From: an uncultured Treponema sp.
GTDB taxonomy: Bacteria > Spirochaetota > Spirochaetia > Treponematales > Treponemataceae
Length of the DNA stretch: 12,754 nt
Direction: 5' to 3'
NCBI GenBank assembly: GCA_947165795.1
Contig: CAMVBP010000035.1
Coordinates: 1 to 12,754, forward strand
Below, piece after piece: positions 1 to 7,817 of the stretch. A model generated the notes under the pieces. That model was given only the letters and a program-made list of their open reading frames with translations. It was not told the origin of the DNA and did no database searches. Both the position numbers and the translations under genes were made by a program. Numbering within the stretch: position 1 is the stretch's first letter; every line of letters starts with the position of its first letter.

Positions 1-408
1 ACCAAGCCTCAAGGCTTCATCCAGAATAGTATCAAGTAATAAAACTGCGGCAGCATCTTTTTTCTTCGAATTATCACCTCCCTGTTCTCCGGAATTTTCT
101 TCAGAAATATTTTGATTAAGTCCTGTACCTGCAGAACTGTATAACGAAGAAACGCATTTCCTTATCTGAGCTCTTGTAGCTCCGGAAAATTGCACCTTAA
201 TTTCATTTTTATAAACTTCAGGGCAATCCTCATATTTTTGAATCAGTTCAAGATAATTTTCAAAAGCCCGTTTTAATCTTTCCTTTAAAAGAAAATTATC
301 TGAATCCTGTATTAAAAATTTAATGCTCGAACCGTTCTGGCTAAAAACTCCCACACCGTTATAAAGACAATAAGCAGGAGTTAATTTAAAATCATACGAT
401 CTACTCAT
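1..408 (-). CDS. GspE/PilB-family secretion ATPase, N-terminal part (runs off window)
   Basis: Partial gene read from an ATG at 408 down to base 1, giving 136 visible residues with no stop. The start overlaps the stop of the upstream secretin gene (ATGAGTAG, 4 bases), so the two are translationally coupled. Residues 1-90 resemble the small N-terminal domain of type II secretion/type IV pilus assembly ATPases. Residues about 92-117 are a Ser/Gly/Lys-rich linker. Residues 119-136 (AAVLLLDTILDEALRLG) match the conserved helix that in this family directly precedes the SDIHIE-type motif, so the window ends just before the ATPase core. Walker A, the Asp box and Walker B lie outside, so the family call rests on that helix and the secretin neighbour. 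If correct, it is the cytoplasmic motor that powers pseudopilus or pilus assembly. I cannot tell gspE from pilB here. Confidence 0.72.
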   Translation of the reverse strand, partial: MSRSYDFKLTPAYCLYNGVGVFSQNGSSIKFLIQDSDNFLLKERLKRAFENYLELIQKYEDCPEVYKNEIKVQFSGATRAQIRKCVSSLYSSAGTGLNQNISEENSGEQGGDNSKKKDAAAVLLLDTILDEALRLG

Positions 409-2425
409 TTTCCCATCCTGTCATCCGCTTAAAAATATTTATTCTTTCATTTGCCCATTCGTAACTGTGTTCAGCTTCAACAGCATTTGAATAAAATTCC
501 GTTTCATTTTCAATATGAGGCACAAGATAAATTACCATCTGACTGTATTCCTTGCTTTTTGCTTTAGATTTAAATAACCTTCCAAGCAAAGGAATTTTCG
601 AAATGATTGGAACACCTTTTTCGCTGTCAGATTCTGAATTCAAAATCAAACCGCTTAAAACAACAGGCTCGCCGCTTTTCCCGCAAACCTCTGTAGTAAT
701 AATTTTTTCGGAGGTAGGCGGAGGATTACCTGTAGAACTGGAAGTATCAGTTCCACGTCTTGAAACAGAAGCCGTAACCTGACTCGTAATCATTCCGTCT
801 CCGCTTACCCAGCCAAGCACATCAATTTTAATTCCCGAAATTATTTCTTTTGTAACACCCGAATAAACCGGCTTTCCTGTATTCGGATCCAGATTATTAT
901 CTCTATAGCGGTAAGTATTTGTATTCTGAAAATTAATCTGCTTGCCCGAAACTCCATGCAAAGTTGTATCTGCAAAAACCTTAGTATGATTATTTTCTAT
1001 CGAACTTTGAAGCTCAGCCGCAAAAGTTAAACCAAATGCAGAAACAACATTTAAATTAAAACCCATTACAGAACCAAGCATTGCACTTAAAGAATTTCTG
1101 TCGCCAAGACTCAATCTTTTTGCAGACAAGGATGAACTCCAGTCATTCTGCTCTGTCTGATCATATTGCAGAATAAGCAGGTCGTACGAAATTCTTTTTT
1201 CAGGAACATCAAAAATTTCTATCTGCTCGCAAAGTCCCTTATAAGCTTCTTCTGTTCCCTTAAAATATAAGCTCTTTGAATCGTCTGCAAAAAATAAAGA
1301 AGTTCTGTCTATAAACGGAGGCAAATGCTCCATAAACTCCGCAGGTTTTTTGTATTTTAAATTCACCACATATGTAGACATTTTTACATCAACTTCTAAA
1401 ATAAGTTCTTCAATCAAAGCATTTTCTTCTTCGCTGCATTTACATAAAAAACTCGTATTTCCAGGCAGAATAATATTTTCTATTCTGCCGACTCTTTTTA
1501 AAACAAGAGGAATAAAGTCTTGAACATCTGAATAATTCAAATCAATTTTTTTCCATTCACGTTTACCTGATAAAATTTCATCCTTCGAATCAGATGCTTC
1601 AAAAATGTAATACACTCCGTCTTTCAGCACATAACTGAATCCATTTTGCCCGCAGATTTTTCCCAAAACATCTTCCGCATTTTTTTCTGCAAAAGTTGTA
1701 CGTAAAATTTTCGCATCAGAATTCACAGGCAGACAAAACCCGCACCCACCAAAATCATCGCTGAATTTTTCAAAAAGCATCTCAATAACTTCAGAAAGCC
1801 TCGCGTCCTTCACATCAACTGAATAAATTCCAGCCGCATTTTTTTCAAGACTCAAAACTCCATAATTACCATCAGCTCTCCTGCTTTCATTCTTTTTCAA
1901 AAAATGGCAATTTCTTCCTTCAACAATCACATCGTAATTACCGAATCTCCTGCCAAGATTTTCCATAACATCAGAAACACTTCCTTTAAAATGCACCGAC
2001 ATTTTCTGACTCGGCAAAACATCATAAGTAACACTCCATGAAGTCTCCAGTGAAAATTTTTCCAGAATCTGTTCCGCAGTCAAATCGTACGCATCAAGAC
2101 TCAAAATCTCATTTTCATAGTCAACACGCGCCTTAGAAATCGTCCAGATATTTTTTTCTTTACGAACATAAAGCCTGTTCTCCTTCAAGAAAGCATTAAA
2201 AGCATTCTCAAAATCGTTCCCGGCAAAACGCAAAGTCCCCTTCCCGCTTACAGAATCATCACATACAATGGAAATTCCACAATCAAGAGAAACAGAATAC
2301 AAAATATCCTTAATTTCACAATCTTCAAAATTCCAGCATAAATAATCCTCAGCAAAAAGAAGTTTCCGTTCCCCAAAGAAAAAACTGCAAAAAATCAATG
2401 CAAAAAACAGAAGACATTTTTTCAA
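401..2425 (-). CDS. gspD: Secretin (GspD/PilQ family outer-membrane channel)
   Basis: Residue numbers are for the longer form starting at ATG 2440 (679 aa). I chose the TTG at 2425 because GGAGG (2438-2434) sits 8 bases before it and the protein then begins with a normal Lys-Lys plus hydrophobic signal peptide. ATG 2440 has only GGAG at 4 bases and would bury that site in the gene. After the signal peptide, three tandem periplasmic STN/N0-like modules lie at about 32-105, 110-183 and 193-285. Two N1-like modules follow at about 292-350 and 355-418. The C-terminal secretin beta-barrel domain ends with the family hallmark VPIISKIPLLGRLF (610-623) and VPHI (640-643). Secretins form multimeric outer-membrane gates for type II secretion, type IV pili or type III secretion. 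The overlapping GspE-like gene points to T2SS/T4P. The secretin identity is firm; the gspD symbol rather than pilQ is less so. Confidence 0.9.
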   Translation of the reverse strand: MKKCLLFFALIFCSFFFGERKLLFAEDYLCWNFEDCEIKDILYSVSLDCGISIVCDDSVSGKGTLRFAGNDFENAFNAFLKENRLYVRKEKNIWTISKARVDYENEILSLDAYDLTAEQILEKFSLETSWSVTYDVLPSQKMSVHFKGSVSDVMENLGRRFGNYDVIVEGRNCHFLKKNESRRADGNYGVLSLEKNAAGIYSVDVKDARLSEVIEMLFEKFSDDFGGCGFCLPVNSDAKILRTTFAEKNAEDVLGKICGQNGFSYVLKDGVYYIFEASDSKDEILSGKREWKKIDLNYSDVQDFIPLVLKRVGRIENIILPGNTSFLCKCSEEENALIEELILEVDVKMSTYVVNLKYKKPAEFMEHLPPFIDRTSLFFADDSKSLYFKGTEEAYKGLCEQIEIFDVPEKRISYDLLILQYDQTEQNDWSSSLSAKRLSLGDRNSLSAMLGSVMGFNLNVVSAFGLTFAAELQSSIENNHTKVFADTTLHGVSGKQINFQNTNTYRYRDNNLDPNTGKPVYSGVTKEIISGIKIDVLGWVSGDGMITSQVTASVSRRGTDTSSSTGNPPPTSEKIITTEVCGKSGEPVVLSGLILNSESDSEKGVPIISKIPLLGRLFKSKAKSKEYSQMVIYLVPHIENETEFYSNAVEAEHSYEWANERINIFKRMTGWENE

Positions 2426-2440
2426 GACTTTTTCCTCCAT

Positions 2441-2792
2441 GCAGCTCCAAAAAACCGCATATTAATAACTGCGCGACTTTGCAATTTTTGACAAAAATTC
2501 AGAAAAAAAATTAATTTTTTTTTTATTTTTTTTAAAAGACAGGTGCAAACGGTTTTATTCAGTCGCCTTCCGTTGCTCGCTCACGCTCGGTCGCAAAGCG
2601 ACTTGCTTCGCAACAACTCCACGCTCGGGCAGGCGTATGTCAGATATTAGTTTTTAATAAAACTATATTCCACAAAATCACAATATCTGCTACTATATGT
2701 TAAATTTTATTAAAATAAGATAAAAAATGCATGATTATTGCATCAATTATCTGAACAGAGTTTTATAAAGACATTTTTTACTGGAGGACAAA
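2441..2792. other. Divergent intergenic region between secretin and lipoprotein genes
   Basis: This 352-base gap has no convincing gene. From left to right it holds the 5' region of the secretin gene, then long A and T runs (2503-2535, including a 20-base perfect A/T palindrome at 2503-2522). Next comes a GC-rich hairpin element (2552-2663, listed separately), then AT-rich DNA leading to the lipoprotein gene. An inverted repeat CAGATATT (2641-2648) / AATATCTG (2682-2689) overlaps the right edge of the element. I found no clear promoter for the secretin operon. For the lipoprotein, TTGCAT (2738) with TTTATA (2762) at 18-base spacing is a weak possibility. Confidence 0.6.
2552..2663. repeat. 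GC-rich hairpin (REP/MITE-like) intergenic element
   Basis: A GC-rich island in otherwise A/T-rich intergenic DNA. Its ends are the 8-bp inverted repeats GTTTTATT (2552-2559) and AATAAAAC (2656-2663). Inside are GTCGC-AAA-GCGAC (2590-2602) and TTGC-TTC-GCAA (2603-2613). Longer alternative pairings also exist: AGTCGC (2561-2566) with GCGACT (2598-2603), and GTTGC (2572-2576) with GCAAC (2610-2614). The 9-mer CACGCTCGG occurs twice (2582-2590 and 2620-2628). This architecture is typical of repetitive extragenic palindromes. Only one copy is in the window, so its repeat status is inferred. Confidence 0.5.
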
Positions 2793-4412
2793 ATGTTCAA
2801 AACATCAGCTAAAAGAATTTTTCAGGCTGGCGTTGCACTTTTATTTGCAACAGCAATTTCACTTTTCACTTCTTGTGGAGAAAAACACACACCGGAAAGT
2901 TTATTCAGAGACAGTATTAAGCACGAAGTAAAAGAACTTTCCAATTCAGATTTTGGAAAAATGTATTCACAGGTACTTAACACAAAATTTGAAGAAGTTG
3001 CAGCAGATGCTTCATTTAAGATTGAATTAGGAAGCGGAATTAAACCTTTATTCAGAACTTTCTCAAGCTTCACTGGAATTGATTTTTCATTCTTAAAGGA
3101 TGCAACCTTTGATTATAATGCAGTTCTTAAAAAGACACTTATGAACATGGGCATAAAGTTAAAGATTAATGATACAGATATCGTTTCAGGAAATATTCTG
3201 CTGGACGAAAATTCAAATTCATTATTCTTTAAGATTCCTGAATTACTTGATAAAGAATTCTTTATGCAGGGCGACGATATTACAGATATTTCTACAGCAA
3301 TTAAAACTTCAATGAACCAGTCTTACAAAATTATCGGAATGCTTCCTTCAAAGGAAACAGTAGACGGTTTAGTTAATGAAATCCTCGATTCATTGCTCAG
3401 CGAAATTAAAGATGTACAGGAATCAGACATTACAGTAACAGTTGACTCAAAATACGGAAAAGTTTCTACAGACTGTAAAGAACTTATTCTTGAGGTAGAT
3501 TCAGACATGGCAGAAGCTATGATTGAAAACTTCTCAAAAACAATTGAAAGCAGCAAGAATTTTGAAAAACTCTGTAAAACTCTTGTAGACATTGTAAACG
3601 AACAGGCACAGGGCTGGTATTCATATACAGTTGATGAAGTTAAAGGTGAGCTCGCAGAAGCTCTTTCATATACTGTAGAAGGTATTCTTGACTACGAACC
3701 TACAATTACTCTTTATGCCGATACTTCAAAAAATCTTCACGGATTTGAAATTACAATCAATAATGATACACTTACTGTATTGACACCAAAATCAAAGAAT
3801 AATTTTGGAATTGACGTAAGCTTCTACGATTACTACGACGAAGAAACTTATACAATTGTAAGCGGTTATGGAACTAAATCTGGAAATAAAACTTCATGCG
3901 ACATTGACTTCAATTCACCAGACACAGGCTCTCTCTTTGAAATCTCAACATCAGATTTAACAGTTACAAACAATGGCTTTACAGGAACATTAGTATTAAT
4001 GCCAAAACAGGCATTAATTAAAGCTCTCTACAACGAGTTCTATTATTACAGCAGCCTCAGTTCAGTATTGTACTACCTTGCTGACTCAAAAATTACTTTT
4101 GTAGGCGAACAGGCTTCAAAAGATTTGATCAAAGGTAAAATGACATTTGCAGATAACTACGACACAGATTATTTTACAGTTTACTTTACAGAAAAAGTTA
4201 AGAAGAATGCAAATGTAAAGGTTCCAAAAAATACTGATGACATGATTAACCTTTCAGGACTTGAGTACTATGAAATCTACGATATTCTTTACGATATCGA
4301 GTTAGATGAAATTGCAGACAACCTCGCAAAAGCAGGCTTCCCGGATGAAATTACATATGAAATAAGAAACATGGACGGCGAAGACCTTGTTAATTCATTA
4401 GGTGGCTTTTAA
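2793..4412 (+). CDS. Lipoprotein of unknown function, first gene of an ABC-2 transporter operon
   Basis: 539 residues, not assigned to a family I can name. Residues 1-27 form a signal peptide (Lys/Arg-rich start, hydrophobic 12-25) ending in SLFTSC, a relaxed spirochaete-type lipobox. Cys28 is the likely lipidated residue and places the protein on the periplasmic face or the outer membrane. The rest has no further membrane segment. It is acidic, rich in Tyr/Asp/Ser/Thr and alternates short beta-like and helical stretches. The start has a good site, CTGGAGG, 7 bases before ATG. The stop overlaps the ABC ATPase start by one base (TAATG), so the genes are coupled and the lipoprotein probably works with the transporter, as a substrate-binding or cargo-handling subunit or as its cargo. 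Codon use is uniformly native-looking. The function is not known. Confidence 0.85.
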   Translation: MFKTSAKRIFQAGVALLFATAISLFTSCGEKHTPESLFRDSIKHEVKELSNSDFGKMYSQVLNTKFEEVAADASFKIELGSGIKPLFRTFSSFTGIDFSFLKDATFDYNAVLKKTLMNMGIKLKINDTDIVSGNILLDENSNSLFFKIPELLDKEFFMQGDDITDISTAIKTSMNQSYKIIGMLPSKETVDGLVNEILDSLLSEIKDVQESDITVTVDSKYGKVSTDCKELILEVDSDMAEAMIENFSKTIESSKNFEKLCKTLVDIVNEQAQGWYSYTVDEVKGELAEALSYTVEGILDYEPTITLYADTSKNLHGFEITINNDTLTVLTPKSKNNFGIDVSFYDYYDEETYTIVSGYGTKSGNKTSCDIDFNSPDTGSLFEISTSDLTVTNNGFTGTLVLMPKQALIKALYNEFYYYSSLSSVLYYLADSKITFVGEQASKDLIKGKMTFADNYDTDYFTVYFTEKVKKNANVKVPKNTDDMINLSGLEYYEIYDILYDIELDEIADNLAKAGFPDEITYEIRNMDGEDLVNSLGGF

Positions 4413-5086
4413 TGATTTTTATGCTGTCAGAGATAAATAAATCTTACGGAAAAAAAATCATTCTAAAAGATATTGCTTTGACAGCAAATTCAGGTGAATG
4501 TATTGCCCTGTTAGGTGCAAACGGCAGCGGGAAATCTACATTAATTTCCATACTGTCCGGAGTAATAAAAGCCGACAGCGGCAATGCATTTATTAACGAT
4601 CAGAACATATTTCAAAACAAAAAATTAATTTCACAATTCATTGGTTACGTACCGCAGCAAAACCCGCTTATAGAAGAACTCAGCGCCCTTGATAATTTAC
4701 GGCTCTGGTATTCAAAATCAGACCTGCAGGAATCTCTTGCAAACGGAATGCTAAAGCTTTTAGAAATTCCGGAATTTTTAAAACTTCCTGTTTCCAAACT
4801 TTCCGGCGGAATGAAAAAAAGGCTTTCCATAGGCTGCGCAATTGCAAAAAATCCAAAGATACTTTTACTTGATGAACCGACTGCAGCACTGGATATAATC
4901 TGCAAAGAAACAATTTATAACTACTGTAAAAATTTTGTTTCCAACGGAGGAATTCTCATCCTTGCAACTCACGAAATTTCTGAACTGGAATTCTGCAGCC
5001 GCTGCTATATTTTAAAACAGGGAACTTTAATTCCTTACGACAAAGACAAAAATCTTCACACTCTTTTAAATGCAATTAAAAAATGA
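4412..5086 (+). CDS. ABC transporter ATP-binding protein (ABC-2 exporter type)
   Basis: 224 residues, the usual size for a stand-alone nucleotide-binding subunit, and complete. Walker A is GANGSGKST (35-43), the Q-loop glutamine is near 82-83 (VPQQ), the signature is LSGGMKKRL (130-138), Walker B is ILLLDEP (150-156) with catalytic Glu155, and the switch histidine is His187 (ATHE). All are intact, so it should hydrolyse ATP and drive transport by the two membrane proteins encoded just downstream. The start overlaps the lipoprotein stop (TAATG). An in-frame ATG at 4421 is an alternative start. The stop overlaps the next start (ATGA). The short form with LSGGMKKRL resembles CcmA/DrrA-like export ATPases. 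The substrate is unknown. Confidence 0.95.
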   Translation: MIFMLSEINKSYGKKIILKDIALTANSGECIALLGANGSGKSTLISILSGVIKADSGNAFINDQNIFQNKKLISQFIGYVPQQNPLIEELSALDNLRLWYSKSDLQESLANGMLKLLEIPEFLKLPVSKLSGGMKKRLSIGCAIAKNPKILLLDEPTAALDIICKETIYNYCKNFVSNGGILILATHEISELEFCSRCYILKQGTLIPYDKDKNLHTLLNAIKK

Positions 5087-6393
5087 ATTATTTTATTTCC
5101 TATCAGAAAGCTCAAATAAAACGCATCTTTAAAATACTTCCCTTTGTTGCAGTTTTTTCAATCATTTTTTTTACGGCAACAGGATTAATCACAAAGTTAT
5201 TTTTAAATAACATGAATTTTTCTTCTGCAAATTCTTCCGCATTAAGCACGCCGCAGGAAAATGGAAGCCGGAAAATTTCAATCGGAATTATAGGCAACAT
5301 GGATGAACCCTATATGGATTTTGGAATTAACGCGCTTCAGACAATGGATTCAACACAATTAAGTATGGAACTAAAACTGATGAGCGAAGCAGAGGCAAAG
5401 AAAGCACTGATTAAAGGAAAAATTTCTGCCTATGTAATTATTCCCGAAGGCTTTATAGAATCCATTGAATATGGAAGAAACGACAAACAGATTATTTATG
5501 TAACAAGCGACGGTCAGCAGGGATTCAGCGACATTATTAAAACTCAGATTGCAGATATTCTTTCAACTTTAATTGTTCACAGCCAAAGCGGAATTTATTC
5601 AATGCAGGAAGAGCTTTACAGAAAAAGCGATTATACCCGATTTGATGAATTAACCTGGGACTTAAATATAAAATATGTTTACTGGGTTCTTGCCAGAAAT
5701 AAATTTGCAGATATAAGGGAAACCGGAGTTTCAAACGGGCTGTCTTTGCAAACCTATTATTTCTGCGCAATTGTGGTTTTCTTTTTAATGATTTTAAGTC
5801 TTGCTGCAAATCCATTTTTTTCTAACCGCAGTACAGAACTTTATAAAATATTTTACAGCCGAGGCGTCAGTCCGCTTTCAACGGTTATTGCCGAACTGCT
5901 TTCTTATTTTATATTTATTGAAATTATTTTTGCATTAATTCTATTCATAATGAATTTTGCACTGAACATAGATTTTATAAAAATTCCGCAATGGAAATAT
6001 TCAAAAACTTACAGAGAATTATTTCTGTTTTATATCCGTTCCATTCCGACAGTTTTTATGCTTTGTACGCTTCATTTTGTTTTATACGAAACCGGTGATT
6101 CCGTTATAAGCGGAATTCTCCTGCAGTTCATTTCTTCTTTTGTGTTCTGCTATATTTCGGGCTGTTTTTATCCTATCGACTTTTTCCCGGAATTAATTCA
6201 AAACATTTCGAATTATATTCCAACAGGTTCTGCGCTAAAATATTCAACGCTGCTTATTACAAAAAAAAGTACCGCAACGCTGTTATTCTTTCTTTGCGAA
6301 AATATAATTTATTCAATAATTTTTTCAGCACTTTCTGTGCTTTTACGATTAAAAAAAATTACCGGATGTAAAATGGAGGCAAGTAAAAAATGA
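5083..6393 (+). CDS. ABC-2 type permease (ABC2_membrane_3-like), subunit 1
   Basis: 436 residues. The layout is one N-terminal membrane helix (about 17-39), a large extracytoplasmic domain (about 55-215), then five membrane helices (about 225-245, 266-293, 311-335, 336-362 and 398-425). This is the classic architecture of the ABC-2 permeases that carry an external domain. Within that domain the ISIGIIG strand (about 65-71) and the segment around SAYVIIPEGF (about 125-134) are typical of the family. There is no clear ribosome binding site. The ATG overlaps the ATPase stop by 4 bases (ATGA), so translation probably depends on coupling. It should form a heterodimer with the next gene product in the inner membrane. 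Confidence 0.9.
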   Translation: MNYFISYQKAQIKRIFKILPFVAVFSIIFFTATGLITKLFLNNMNFSSANSSALSTPQENGSRKISIGIIGNMDEPYMDFGINALQTMDSTQLSMELKLMSEAEAKKALIKGKISAYVIIPEGFIESIEYGRNDKQIIYVTSDGQQGFSDIIKTQIADILSTLIVHSQSGIYSMQEELYRKSDYTRFDELTWDLNIKYVYWVLARNKFADIRETGVSNGLSLQTYYFCAIVVFFLMILSLAANPFFSNRSTELYKIFYSRGVSPLSTVIAELLSYFIFIEIIFALILFIMNFALNIDFIKIPQWKYSKTYRELFLFYIRSIPTVFMLCTLHFVLYETGDSVISGILLQFISSFVFCYISGCFYPIDFFPELIQNISNYIPTGSALKYSTLLITKKSTATLLFFLCENIIYSIIFSALSVLLRLKKITGCKMEASKK

Positions 6394-7499
6394 GAAAATA
6401 TTTTTTAACTTTTTTCCTTTTTCAAAAACGCCTGTTCAAGCGTCCGTCGTTTTTAATTATTTTTTCGCTTATGATTTTAATTACCGCCGGGCTGAAAATC
6501 ACCTCAAGAATGAAGAGCGGAGTTTTTTCAATTGCACTTGTAAAAGACAAAACTAATGATCCGGCCGTAAGAAATATAATCGATGAATTAATAAATTCAG
6601 ATTCACTCATTTATTTTTTTGAGTGTGAAGATGAAGAGACTGCAAAAAATCTAATAACAAAAAATAAAATTTCTGCAGCCTGGATTTTTTATGACAATTT
6701 TGAAAAGAAAATGGCAAAAGCAGGAGAATCAGAATCGGTACTTCCTGTTGTACGAATTTACGAAACTCAGGATACTCCCCTGCTTTCTTTTGCAAGAGAA
6801 ATTTTATATGCAAAGCTTTATCCGTATTTTTCTTATGAAGTAAGTAAGTCGTATACAAAAAATACGGCAAATATAAAATTTACGGAATCTGAATATCGTA
6901 AGATTTATGATTATTATATAATCAGCGACAGTCTTTTTTCCCTGCAAAGTCTTAACGGTAAAAAAGAAAATGCACAGAATTATCTTTCTTCTCCGCTGCG
7001 CGGAATTTTGGCACTCTGGTTTATTCTATGCGGATTTGCAGCAGCCCTGTATTTTAAGAAAGATGAACAGAACGGACTTTTTGTATGGTTCCCGAAAAAT
7101 AAAAATTTTCTTTTGTCCTGCGGAATGCATCTGATTATCCTTACAGACTCCTTTATATTTATGCTTATCGCATTAATCTGTTCAGGTCTTTTTGTTTCTC
7201 TTTGGTCAGAAATTCCGCCGCTGATTCTTTTTCTTTTAAGCACGACTTTCTTTTGCAATTCGCTTAGAATTATCTGCAAAAAGCCTTACATTCTCGGTGC
7301 GATAATTCCGTTTATATTAATTATAGAGATTGTCTTCTGCCCGGTTTTTATAAACTTAAGGGGCTTCAGTTACATTCAATTTTTACTTCCGCCATATTTT
7401 TATCTGAATGCTGTTTATAATCCGCTTTATCTTTTGTTTATGAGTGTTTATACAGCGGTTCTTGGACTTGTTAATTTTGCATTGACAAAATTAAGATAA
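6390..7499 (+). CDS. ABC-2 type permease (ABC2_membrane_3-like), subunit 2
   Basis: 369 residues with the same plan as its upstream neighbour. There is one N-terminal helix (about 19-37) and an extracytoplasmic domain (about 45-195) that opens with FSIALVKD and contains a KISAAWIFYDNF segment equivalent to the AYVIIPEGF region of subunit 1. A set of C-terminal helices follows (about 204-222, 238-270, 275-293, 296-320 and 345-367). The sequence has diverged well away from subunit 1, which suggests an obligate heterodimer rather than a recent duplication. The start overlaps the previous stop (ATGA) and also has its own GGAGG about 9 bases upstream. It is the last gene of the operon. A perfect stem covers its stop codon. 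Confidence 0.9.
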   Translation: MRKYFLTFFLFQKRLFKRPSFLIIFSLMILITAGLKITSRMKSGVFSIALVKDKTNDPAVRNIIDELINSDSLIYFFECEDEETAKNLITKNKISAAWIFYDNFEKKMAKAGESESVLPVVRIYETQDTPLLSFAREILYAKLYPYFSYEVSKSYTKNTANIKFTESEYRKIYDYYIISDSLFSLQSLNGKKENAQNYLSSPLRGILALWFILCGFAAALYFKKDEQNGLFVWFPKNKNFLLSCGMHLIILTDSFIFMLIALICSGLFVSLWSEIPPLILFLLSTTFFCNSLRIICKKPYILGAIIPFILIIEIVFCPVFINLRGFSYIQFLLPPYFYLNAVYNPLYLLFMSVYTAVLGLVNFALTKLR

Positions 7500-7517
7500 A
7501 AAGCCGTTTTATCTTAA
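7491..7517 (+). terminator. Perfect A/T stem-loop over the operon's last stop codon
   Basis: TTAAGATAAAA (7491-7501), a 5-base AGCCG loop and TTTTATCTTAA (7507-7517) form an 11-bp perfect stem that includes the stop codon of the second permease gene. No separate T-run follows, so as an intrinsic terminator it is atypical. It may instead protect the mRNA 3' end. It lies just upstream of the next promoter. Confidence 0.4.
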
Positions 7518-7549
7518 AAATCACTAAAACTAAAAATTTTAAAATACTA

Positions 7550-7578
7550 TTAACAAAGAACAAATAATTCATTAAAAT
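7550..7578 (+). promoter_or_regulatory. Sigma-70-type promoter for the CorA-like gene
   Basis: TTAACA (7550-7555), a 17-base spacer and TAAAAT (7573-7578). Transcription would start near 7585, which gives the downstream transporter an unusually long 5' leader of about 260 bases. Confidence 0.5.
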
Positions 7579-7630
7579 TATGGAACTGAATGTAAGTTTT
7601 ACAAAATTATCTTTTTTCTGGAGGCGCCCT

Positions 7631-7696
7631 ATGGACGGTGGATCGAGTTACCCCATATTAATCTCAAATCAAAGCCTTCAGAATAAATCCATTTAA
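7631..7696 (+). CDS. Possible leader peptide upstream of the CorA-like gene
   Basis: A 21-codon ORF, MDGGSSYPILISNQSLQNKS plus Ile, then TAA. Its claim to be real is its ribosome binding site: CTGGAGG ends 6 bases before the ATG and is stronger than the site of the transporter gene itself. It sits within the inferred transcript, 151 bases before the transporter start. In Salmonella, corA and mgtA both have regulatory leader ORFs (corL, mgtL), so a leader peptide fits the context. No run of regulatory codons is visible, and an ORF this short can arise by chance. Confidence 0.3.
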   Translation: MDGGSSYPILISNQSLQNKSI

Positions 7697-7728
7697 ATTA
7701 CTTTTCTGCAGGCTATAAGTAGAGCCGC

Positions 7729-7817
7729 AAAACCTTCACTTCAATTTCGCGACTCAGAAAATTGAATTCGTCTGTTCAGGATTTGCTTTGTTTTTTGTTC
7801 CTGATTCAGCCGGTTTT
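7729..7817 (+). promoter_or_regulatory. Candidate structured RNA leader (three-way junction)
   Basis: AAAACC (7729-7734) can pair with GGTTTT (7812-7817). That helix would enclose two hairpins: TTCAATTT/AAATTGAA (7740-7747 with 7759-7766) and TCAGGA/TCCTGA (7776-7781 with 7799-7804). A small GGCT/AGCC hairpin lies just upstream (7711-7726). The structure would end 30 bases before the transporter ATG. It is a hand fold only. The helices are short and mostly A/U, so chance pairing is possible. Confidence 0.25.

Noticed and set aside
552..782. Plus-strand ORF of 76 codons inside the secretin gene
   Set aside because: It is a shadow of the secretin frame, with no ribosome binding site and no domain pattern.
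2488..2516. Plus-strand promoter starting at TTGACA (2488-2493)
   Set aside because: At 17-18 base spacing there is only an A/T run with no fair -10 box, and the GC-rich element separates it from the lipoprotein gene.
2503..2535. A/T run as an intrinsic terminator
   Set aside because: It lies between two divergent gene starts, so nothing needs terminating there. More likely it is curved or UP-element-like DNA.
4412..7499. LolCDE lipoprotein-release system
   Set aside because: The permeases have the ABC-2 layout (one helix, external domain, five helices), not the four-helix MacB/FtsX layout of LolC/E.
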